Source: Ahniella sp. (GTDB lineage Bacteria > Pseudomonadota > Gammaproteobacteria > Xanthomonadales > Ahniellaceae). From it: a stretch of 64,000 nt of DNA. Positions 37,714-45,852 of the stretch are shown here, in pieces. A program made the position numbers and the translations under genes. The stretch's first letter is position 1. Each line of letters starts with the position of its first letter. The stretch is taken from assembly GCA_016712105.1 (NCBI GenBank), contig JADJRU010000001.1:517811-581810 (forward strand), read 5' to 3'. Below the pieces are notes generated by a model that did no database searches, had not been told where the DNA came from, and saw nothing but the letters and a program-made list of their open reading frames with translations.

Positions 37714-40483
37714 TCACTCGAAACCGTCACGAAACACCGTTGCACCGCTTGTGCCCACCGTCAACGCCGCAAACCATTCGTCAAAGGTGAGATCGTTGAA
37801 CACGGTGAGGTTCTGCAATCGCGTCAACTCGGCCTGAGCGGCCGCGCGCAGCGCCGGTGACCCGCGATCGCGCCAGCCCTCGAACACTCGTCGGGCCTGA
37901 ATCAGCATCTCCGGCGTCATGCGTACCTGATCACCCTGCCCGGCAACAAACGCCGCCAACCCTTGCCTGAAATCGGCCAGCGTACGGATCCGCTGCGCCA
38001 GTTCGCGTGGATCCTTGAGGGTCAGCAAAACGATCTCGTTGCCGTGTTCCGCCCACAATCCAAGATAGTAACGGCCTGCGTCCGTGGTGTTGAAGCGCGT
38101 GCGCAAGGCCGCGAACAGATCAGCACCGACGCCACTCGGCGCAGATGGCTCCGAGTTTCTCACCGGCACAATGCGACATTCATCCAGCGGCGTCTGGCCG
38201 GCATTCTCCTGACCCGGGCACTGGCAGGCAAAGCTCGATCCGAATCGTTGCACCGGCGGCAAAGGCAGGTAGACCTCCTGACCTTGGTCATCGGCCTCCG
38301 AACGGCGTCGCGCAAGATTGAGGCCTGGGGACGAACCCCCTTGCAACACGAACACCCGATCGCCCAACGCGGCATCCACCGATACCGCAGCACCCGTCGC
38401 TGGCGGCACGAAGCCGGTGAACTGCTGCGTACGCCAAGGCAGAACACTCGGCGAGAAACCGATTCGCCGCTGTGCAAAGTAAAGGTTGGATCCGGACACT
38501 GTGCCGCCCTCGATCACGAATGCGACACGGGCGAGCTCCGGATTTTCATTCTTCAGGCCGAGATCCAATGCGACATAACTGGCCTGCGGTGCTACACCAC
38601 GCAGCACTTCATCAACCATCTGCTGATCACGCTGGAAGCGATAACGAAGGCCAGTCTCGGTACCGCTTCGTACGCTGTAGGCCAATACCGGCAATCCGTT
38701 GAGATCCGTAGTCAAGGCATGCCGTTCTCCAGTGACGATATCCGGGCGTGACACGGTGGTTGAAACAGACCCACCGTCAGGACGAATGTGACGCAGCCGA
38801 AGATCACCGCTTCCGGCTGCGAAATGACTGACGTAGACATCACCGCTGGCAGGAACGACCGCGAGTCGCGCATGTGCCTGGGACAGATCGGACGACTGCG
38901 CATCGATCACCTCGATACCGCCCGGCTGCGGGCCATAACGCGTCAACAGGAGCTGATTGAAGCCATCCAGATTGGCATGCACGATGTAACGCTGACCGGC
39001 ATCGTCCACTGCAAGGCTCGGCTCGCGCCCCGAGCCTGCCGCGACGGTCGGGTCGACATAGGCCGACTGCCAATTGCCGGCGCCGATCCGTTCGATGGTC
39101 TGCAATCGTCGGTTACCGGTATGGAAAAACGCGATGATCAGCGTTGCCGAAGCAGCGTTGTCACCGGCGTGATACGCGAGCGACGCTTCGTTTGTTGGCG
39201 GCAGCAAATTGGTTGGCACATCCGTCACCACGAAGCCGTTGTCGGATTCCGACCATGTCGCCCATTGCAGCGCAGCAGCTCCGCGCAACAACAGCACGGG
39301 AGAGCCGTCGGAGTCGTTGACGCGCGACAACACCGGACCGGCCGAAGTGATGGCCTGCTGCTGCAGGGTCCAATGCGCACCCTGCACGTGCAGCATCGGA
39401 TCACGATGACCATCCAGATCGAGACTCAACAGATACCGGCGCGAATCGCGCAACAGAAGACCCTGAATCTTTCCGCCAACCTGCTGCTGTGATTCGAGCG
39501 GGGCGGAGAAACCCGACGCCGGCAAGGCTGTCAATTGTGATTCGCCAACGTTGTCGAAGGCCAGCCAGGCATCCAGTGATCCATTCTCCTGGTTCGGCAG
39601 ACATAGTGGAGCTGGTCACCGTCCACATTCACGGCTGCCACACCGATGCCCTCAGTGCCCCGACAGTGGATCGCGATGGTCTCGCGTACGCCGGCAAACA
39701 TCGGCGCCGCAATCACTTGCCAACTGTTTCCCGACCACTCACGCAATTGCACCTGCCCATTCGCAACAAACCCAACAGCAGTCGACCTGATGAACTCATC
39801 GCGACCGCCGGTGGGCCAGGAGATTGTGCCGCTGCCACGATCTCCTGGTTTTGCCAGACGCCGGCAGGTGTGCGCATGGCATGCCAGATCCTGGGGGTCG
39901 TCGCGTCCTTCCAGATCGCATGCAAGGTGCCATCCGGGGCAGCTTCCAGTTGCATACCCTGAGCAGGCGTACCCGCCATCACGAGTTCGATCAGAATCGT
40001 CGGCACCACTCCGGAAAATTGCACCCGAGCCAGGCGGACCGCATCATCGGCCGCTCCGACGCCTGCCGCATCAAAATAGAACGCGTTGAACACGGGCCTC
40101 GGCGCCGCACGCTCACTGAGTGCCACAGCCAGATGGCCACTTTGTTCAACCGCTTCGGTGCTGACACCCAGGTCTGCCAATTGGAGGCTTCGCCAGACCA
40201 CCCCATCAAAACGGCGATAGACGAGCGAACGCTGTCGGGCACCGCCCTCCTGGGCCATGGATTCGATCGCGGCCAGGTGCGCACGTTCATGACGATCGAG
40301 ATCGAAATCGAGTGCATCCTGGACCCGACCGTCAACCGGAATGGTCTCGATGGCGTAACGTGTTTCGATCGGATTCGGCGGCTCCAGGGCATGCGCAGGC
40401 GCACTCTGAGCCAGGACCAGTCCGGTCAACAGGACGCTGAATGCGACTTGGCCGCAGCCACGGATCAATTCCGGAAGATTCAT
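37714..40483 (-). pseudogene. Large exported protein with C-terminal FRDGFE tag, frame-broken twice
   Basis: From ATG 40483 a signal peptide (MNLPELIRGCGQVAFSVLL...) starts a beta-rich protein. The frame changes near 39790 (SSSGRLLLG continues as VGFVANGQVQLREW in another frame) and again near 39600 (LHYVC continues as PNQENGSLDAWLAFDN), then stays open to 37714. Joined, the product is about 920 residues of repeated beta-strand blocks of the type GRVYVSHFAAGSGDLRLRH, resembling beta-propeller-like exported proteins. A helical segment sits near the C-terminus and the last residues are ATVFRDGFE. No enzyme motif is visible. It starts 13 bases after the lipoprotein gene. Confidence 0.72.
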
Positions 40484-40496
40484 GATCGACACCCGT

Positions 40497-42911
40497 TCAA
40501 GGCGCACAAAGACTGTGCAGGGGAATGGCATGCCGCGCACCGTCGCTCATCTTGAGCATGAGCGTGGCGTGGAAGGTTCGAGCTCCGCCGTTGCAGGCCG
40601 AGGGGCGCGCCTGGATGGCCAGTACGATCGGCGCAGCGACCGCCAGCACCGCCGGTGTGGCCGGCGCCCCTGCCAACCGGAACACGGACGCATCCACGCC
40701 TTCGATCTGCAGACTGGCCAACACACCATCCTGTTCGCCGACATTGTTGATCAACAAATTCTGTTGCCACACGCCATGGCGCTCGTCGTTTGTGGTCAAC
40801 GAGATCGCGCGAGGCAGAACATCGATCAGGGCCGTACCGATACTCTCCAGGCGCACCGGCAGGACGATCTGCGGCAGGGCCGAGCCACTACTGGCACGTG
40901 ATGCCCGAACCCGCAGTTGCGCTTGGCGCAGACCCAGATTCCTCGGTTGCGCGAGTACCGCAACCTGCAGAGCGACTCCGGGTTCCAGACGGATCGGCAG
41001 ACTCGTCCTGTCCCGTGCCCGATAAGCCTCGCGCATCAGCAAACGCGGGGGCCATTCGTGGATGGCTGCGGGCCCATGTTGCCGTGTCGATTCGGCGCGC
41101 GCGGCCGCAACGTAGTCGAAGTCGCCGGACGAATCGATCAAGACGCCCCCGAGCATCCGGAGTGACTGCCCGTACAACTCGAATTCGGTGGCCGCCAATA
41201 CCGGCTGCAGCACACCCAACCGGCTCTTCTGCTGCACATCGAATCGGAGCAAGGGCTGCCGTGCAAAATCTTCACCGAGCATGACGCCATCAATCCGGTT
41301 CACGCCATCAAGGCTGAGTGCATCCACTGGCATCGGAACCGGTGCGGGCTGATCCAGGACCAACCAGTCGAACTCGGTGTTTGCCGGGTCGGCTTGTGGC
41401 CAATCCAGAATGGCGATGTCCTGGATGAGCACGGGTTCGTTACCCTCATTCCGCAACCACGTGGTCAGATGTTTGGACTCGGTGCCGGCCGGAATGCGAC
41501 CAAAATCAAACGCACTGTGATCGGCCCGCAGCGCCGCGCCGCTTGGTGTTCGGGCGATCAGGTCGAACTCGATCTGGACATCGACGTCCGTTGGCAGCCC
41601 CGGAGCGGACTGCAGCTCCCATCGTAATGGCGCGGTCTGTGGCAAACCTCGCGCCGTGTCGAGCAGCAGGTGGTCATAGGTGGGCGTCACATCCGGTGCA
41701 AACGGTTGCGCGCGGTTATCTCGGCAACTCGCCTGATCGAGGTTGTAGATCGCACCGGAGGGCTGGGCGTTGGCGCGACACCGGTAACGACAGCTTTCGG
41801 TGTCCGTGACCAGACACAGATCGGCGTTGACCGGCAGTGGATGTGCTGCCCCTTGGCGCCGAAGCTTGATCTTCGCACGCGGGACATAAAGACTTGCGCT
41901 GAAGTTTTCTTCCCAACGCGCCTGGCTGTCGTTGAATCGTGTGGGGGTTTGCCATGACCAGCGCTCGGTGGATCCGACGCGCTCGCGCAGCATCGATCGG
42001 CGCACCGTGCGCAGGCGATCGACGATCATCAGATGGGGGCCGATTCGGCTGCTCGAAGAGCGCCACAGGTCACTGCTGATCTCGAGATGCGTGTCGCGAT
42101 CGGGACGCCAGAAGCCACGACGCGTGCAGGCGGGGAAGAAACCCTCGGCCGGCATGGGCGACACCGCATCGTTGGCACTGAATCGGATACCGACCGGGCG
42201 CACGATGCCACTCAGGCAAACACCATCCGGGTTCGACGACACATCCGGAGCGTCGTGCACAAAGCGGGTCAAATGTGTTGTGTACGCCTTGATTTCATTC
42301 AGATTGCACGAATAGCCCTCGGCGCCATCGTTGCGCCGCGGTGTTACACAACGCATGACCAGAGGCTCGTCCGGTAACCAGCCGTCGATTTCCGCTTCCG
42401 TCAGGGCATTCGTTTGAGACTGCGCATACACAGGGTTGGGCTGTTCGTCCGATGCACCACGCCAGCCCACCACGTCTGCACGAAGGAACTCACGTGTCAC
42501 CGGCTGACTGAAGGTGCAGGTCCCGATTGTCCGTTCCGACGCAGGAGACGACGGACCATCCTCGGGCTCCGCAAACGTCCAGTTCTGCTCCCAGTTCAGT
42601 TCGACCCGATCGCCGATGTCGTATCGACTGTCATGCCCCAACCAAAGGCAGTCGCTCTGGATCAGATTGCTGGTGCGTCCATCCAGTTCGGCATTACCAG
42701 ACACGGGATAGACCGGGCTGATCAGTTGCCCGTTGTCGATGCGGTATGGCCCGACCGTCTGGTCCTGGCTCAACTGCGGCGTATCCAGCGCCAGACCATC
42801 GAGTCGAAGCCGTTCATTGAACTCGCTGCTGATCGGCACCTGTCGTGAGGGAATGTGGCAACCGCCCAACAACAATATGGCCACGCTTGAACACAATCGA
42901 ATGAAAGACAT
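40497..42911 (-). CDS. Large putative lipoprotein of unknown function
   Basis: Encodes 804 residues from ATG 42911 (GGAG ten bases upstream; a GTG two codons earlier is possible). The signal ends in a lipobox (LLLGGC, Cys18), so the mature protein is probably anchored to a membrane. The body is rich in beta strands and Cys. A C-terminal region includes HSAFDFGRIPAGTESKHLTTW and ENEGNEPVLI-like strands, the pattern of Ig-like 'choice-of-anchor/ASH' domains (about residues 465-560 and 655-750). No catalytic motif is recognised. It is the third gene of the leftward exported-protein operon. Confidence 0.72.
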   Translation of the reverse strand: MSFIRLCSSVAILLLGGCHIPSRQVPISSEFNERLRLDGLALDTPQLSQDQTVGPYRIDNGQLISPVYPVSGNAELDGRTSNLIQSDCLWLGHDSRYDIGDRVELNWEQNWTFAEPEDGPSSPASERTIGTCTFSQPVTREFLRADVVGWRGASDEQPNPVYAQSQTNALTEAEIDGWLPDEPLVMRCVTPRRNDGAEGYSCNLNEIKAYTTHLTRFVHDAPDVSSNPDGVCLSGIVRPVGIRFSANDAVSPMPAEGFFPACTRRGFWRPDRDTHLEISSDLWRSSSSRIGPHLMIVDRLRTVRRSMLRERVGSTERWSWQTPTRFNDSQARWEENFSASLYVPRAKIKLRRQGAAHPLPVNADLCLVTDTESCRYRCRANAQPSGAIYNLDQASCRDNRAQPFAPDVTPTYDHLLLDTARGLPQTAPLRWELQSAPGLPTDVDVQIEFDLIARTPSGAALRADHSAFDFGRIPAGTESKHLTTWLRNEGNEPVLIQDIAILDWPQADPANTEFDWLVLDQPAPVPMPVDALSLDGVNRIDGVMLGEDFARQPLLRFDVQQKSRLGVLQPVLAATEFELYGQSLRMLGGVLIDSSGDFDYVAAARAESTRQHGPAAIHEWPPRLLMREAYRARDRTSLPIRLEPGVALQVAVLAQPRNLGLRQAQLRVRASRASSGSALPQIVLPVRLESIGTALIDVLPRAISLTTNDERHGVWQQNLLINNVGEQDGVLASLQIEGVDASVFRLAGAPATPAVLAVAAPIVLAIQARPSACNGGARTFHATLMLKMSDGARHAIPLHSLCAP

Positions 42912-42980
42912 GAACACTCGCTCCGGTTGAGAATTTCCAGACAGAACGAAGCCAGAGTGAAACTTTTCTCACCGGATCTC

Positions 42981-44891
42981 TCATGGTGACGACGCCTCGA
43001 AGCCATCAGTGAACAACTGGCCTCCATCGAGGACCGCTTTGTGGCGCATCAGTGCGCTGAATTTCGGCGCGGTGGCTTCGGCTTGACCGGCAAACTCCTT
43101 GGCGCCCCATGAGCCGTACTGCGGATGATTCAGCTGCAGACCTGCAAAGTGGACAAACAAGCCGCCCGATTCAGCGCGCCACGCCGCCAGGTAGTCATCG
43201 TACAGATCACCCATGCGTGGATCGCGGTTCGCCTGCATGTAGAGATTCTGGATGCTCCGGTACGGTTGGCACGCAGGCGGGTTGTTCCAGTCGTTGCAGG
43301 ACGTGCCGAGCTGCGAATACGGCGTGAGATGTTGCCCGCCTTCATAGGCGACAAGCGCCACACCATATTGATCGGCCACGACTCGATTGGCCTGCATCAC
43401 TGATCGGGCTTGGGCCAGTGCAGTGTTGCCGCCCGCCAAGGCACCGGAAGCGAATTCGTCGAACACCGCGTCGAGCCCACCATCAGGTTGCTGGGTCCAG
43501 CCCTGCAAGGCCAAAAAATGGCTGCCGATGGCATCACTCAGGTATCCGCCAAAATACGGCGCGGAAGCCACGGCATGGATGTTTGCGGCGCAGTGTTCGA
43601 CACCATCCGAGGCGACATACAAAGGACAAGCCAGTGCCTGGGCGGCCGGAAAATCCCAAGGCCCGCCAGGCATGACACAGCGGATCCGGTTCGCCTGTTG
43701 TCCCCAAACCTCGCGCCAGATCCGGCACACCTGTTGTGTCCGCATGCCGACGTAGTTCATTCGCTTCGTGAAACTGCTGACACCGGGATACTGTGCCGTC
43801 GGCCATTTCGCCTCAGCCCATTGGTCAATGCGCTGCCCGGCGTATCCATAGGGTGGTGCACCATTCCAGACTTCGTTGTGCCACTCGAGGTAAATCACCC
43901 TCGATCCGGGCGTTCGCTGCAACGCCAATTCAGCAAGCCCCTGGACGAACGTATCGTCGGCCCAGAAGTGCAGGTTCATCCAGAGGTCGACGTCGAGCAC
44001 GTCGGCCAGTTCGAACAGAAGTTCGTAAGGCGGTGGACCATCCTGCCAACCGCTTGCCCACTGGGCATCATCGAGTCGACTGCGCTCGGACCAGAGAATC
44101 GACTGTTGCGGTGCGCCCAGATTGTCGGCATTGAGGTACCCATCGGCAATGCCGAGGAACTGCATGAATCTCAACGTGCCGTAAGGGCGCATTTCGCGAA
44201 GGAACATCGGATGAAACCGCTGACTTGCAGCGATCTGCTCGAACGCCTGATAGGTTCCCGACGCGCACTGTGTCGCATTCTGCGCAAAGCTGAAGGGGTC
44301 ATTGCCACATCGACCACCCGGAGCGATGACGCGCAGATTACGCAGGTGATTCGTCGGATTGATGTTGGCAATCCGGATCTGCAACAACGCGTTCTGGGTC
44401 GGCGTGATGCGGATCACGTCGCGCCCCGGGCTTCGCGAGATGACCTGCACGAAGGGTTGCAGGCCATAGTCGACGCTGGCCTCGCCTTCATACAGAACCG
44501 TCCAATCGCCAGCCGGCACACGCTCGCTGCCGCCATTGAACAGCACCGCGCCAATATGCGTGAACCGACGATCCGGATGATTGCCGAACGAGATTACCCA
44601 ACCGTTCGGGTCACGCACCAGTTGCGACTGTTCGCCGGTGTTCCAGTTTCCCGACGGCGCATTCGCAGGCGGCGTGCAGAAATCGCACTGGGTCAACCAA
44701 TAGGCAGATGCTGGAAAAGGATTCACCAGCCACCACGCCTCGGGCGTTGCGATCTTCGGAACGTTCGTGCCGAGTTGGCTCCTGCCCGGTGACTGGTTGC
44801 CTGCGCCAGCATGGCCGATCAACAGCACGAACACACAACATGAAAACAGGATCCACTGCATGAAGTGGCGAAAGCCGATTCGGAAAGTCAT
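42981..44891 (-). CDS. Exported glycoside-hydrolase-like protein (clan GH-A-like) with C-terminal FTDGFE
   Basis: Encodes 636 residues with a signal peptide (to about residue 30). The central part looks like a TIM barrel: RFMQFLGIADG, ADVLDVDLWMNLHFWADD, then VIYLEWHNEVWNG with the Asn-Glu pair N339-E340, the acid/base signature of clan GH-A. A second Glu comes late in VALVAYEGGQHL (E517), the expected place of the nucleophile. The nearest type I know is a family of long exported 'cellulose-binding' GH-like proteins. The polysaccharide target is unknown. The C-terminus ends GGQLFTDGFEASSP. It follows the preceding gene by 12 bases. Confidence 0.75.
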   Translation of the reverse strand: MTFRIGFRHFMQWILFSCCVFVLLIGHAGAGNQSPGRSQLGTNVPKIATPEAWWLVNPFPASAYWLTQCDFCTPPANAPSGNWNTGEQSQLVRDPNGWVISFGNHPDRRFTHIGAVLFNGGSERVPAGDWTVLYEGEASVDYGLQPFVQVISRSPGRDVIRITPTQNALLQIRIANINPTNHLRNLRVIAPGGRCGNDPFSFAQNATQCASGTYQAFEQIAASQRFHPMFLREMRPYGTLRFMQFLGIADGYLNADNLGAPQQSILWSERSRLDDAQWASGWQDGPPPYELLFELADVLDVDLWMNLHFWADDTFVQGLAELALQRTPGSRVIYLEWHNEVWNGAPPYGYAGQRIDQWAEAKWPTAQYPGVSSFTKRMNYVGMRTQQVCRIWREVWGQQANRIRCVMPGGPWDFPAAQALACPLYVASDGVEHCAANIHAVASAPYFGGYLSDAIGSHFLALQGWTQQPDGGLDAVFDEFASGALAGGNTALAQARSVMQANRVVADQYGVALVAYEGGQHLTPYSQLGTSCNDWNNPPACQPYRSIQNLYMQANRDPRMGDLYDDYLAAWRAESGGLFVHFAGLQLNHPQYGSWGAKEFAGQAEATAPKFSALMRHKAVLDGGQLFTDGFEASSP

Positions 44892-44903
44892 CGTTGTCTC
44901 GCC

Positions 44904-45515
44904 TCAGTCACCGACGTAGTAGTCGTAGGTCTTGCCGTTGATGGTCGTGCTGTGTGACATCGAGCCATCGCTACCGATCCAGGTGGAGCCCTTGTTGTCA
45001 CCACTGCCCCAGGTGCGATAGATCGAGTCGGCATTCGCACTCGTCGCGGCGGTACTTCGGGCAATCACCCAGATATTGAAGCTGGGCGGATACCCTTCCA
45101 CACCCGCGTTACCCCAGGCATCCATGGACCAGCGGCCACGCTGCACCGGAATGCCGATGGCCTGTAATGCACGGACGTCGCTGTCGGCCAGCTCGCGACC
45201 ATTGATGAACACGCCGGTGTTGCCGCCACTGGCATCGGCCTGGAGGGGGCCAGGAAGACTCAGGCCCGGTGTCGTGAATCCGGCTGTTCCGTGGCCGATA
45301 TACCCCCACGCACCGGTCAATGTGTCGTACCAGTATTGACCAGGCGGCAGAACCTGCCCGGTACGTCCTTCAAGCCTCTTGAGCATCGCTTGGTCGAGCT
45401 CCGTGCCGTTGATCAAGACTTGAGTGGCGTCCGAATGAGACTCGGATCGAACGGGTGAAGATTCGAGTGCGCAGGACAGCAGCACGGGCAACAACATCGT
45501 GTTGAACCATTTCAT
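44904..45515 (-). CDS. Exported protein with two INGxEL modules, function unknown
   Basis: Encodes 203 residues from ATG 45515 (GAGG upstream). A signal peptide is followed by two related modules: QVLINGTELDQAMLKRLEG...PGQYWYDTLTGAWGY and GVFINGRELADSDVRALQA...RGRWSMDAWGNAGVEG. Each pairs an INGxEL helix-start with an aromatic Gly-rich turn. The same double module occurs in unrelated bacteria as a 'hypothetical' family with no known role (memory). It is the first gene of the leftward operon of exported proteins; a repeat lies upstream. Confidence 0.75.
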   Translation of the reverse strand: MKWFNTMLLPVLLSCALESSPVRSESHSDATQVLINGTELDQAMLKRLEGRTGQVLPPGQYWYDTLTGAWGYIGHGTAGFTTPGLSLPGPLQADASGGNTGVFINGRELADSDVRALQAIGIPVQRGRWSMDAWGNAGVEGYPPSFNIWVIARSTAATSANADSIYRTWGSGDNKGSTWIGSDGSMSHSTTINGKTYDYYVGD

Positions 45516-45704
45516 GGATGACCTCTTTCGACAGCCTCGCAGACGCCGAATCGGAGCCTTGTGGCTCGGACGGCGTGCGCTCCGTCGCGGCACAAGCGAC
45601 GATCGGAGCTACATCGAATCAGAACGAACCCGGAGCGGAATATTTCTCACGTGGCCGGATCACCGATTCAGCGATGGGTCTGTGGCAAGCTCGCGCTTGC
45701 GCGC

Positions 45705-45758
45705 AACTTGAGGCAAGAAGGAGATTGCCGCGTCGTAAGCGCTCCTCGCAATGACGGC
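45705..45758. repeat. Single diverged copy of the REP-like repeat, in a 337-base gap
   Basis: Contains AGATTGCCGCG, then a changed loop (TCGTAAGCGC in place of CCCTTCGGG), then TCCTCGCAATGACGG. The rest of the gap between the exported-protein operon and the CHAT gene (45516-45852) shows no gene. Confidence 0.75.
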
Positions 45759-45852
45759 ACATTCGACTTCTGGCGCGATGCTCAGTGACTGAGTTTTCTG
45801 GTTCAGAATCGATGCCTTGCGGCATGTTTGGTGAACGCAGGACGTGGAGTCG

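Noticed and set aside
43410..44792. Rightward frame of 460 codons
   Set aside because: Antisense to the GH-A-like gene; composition is that of a shadow frame.
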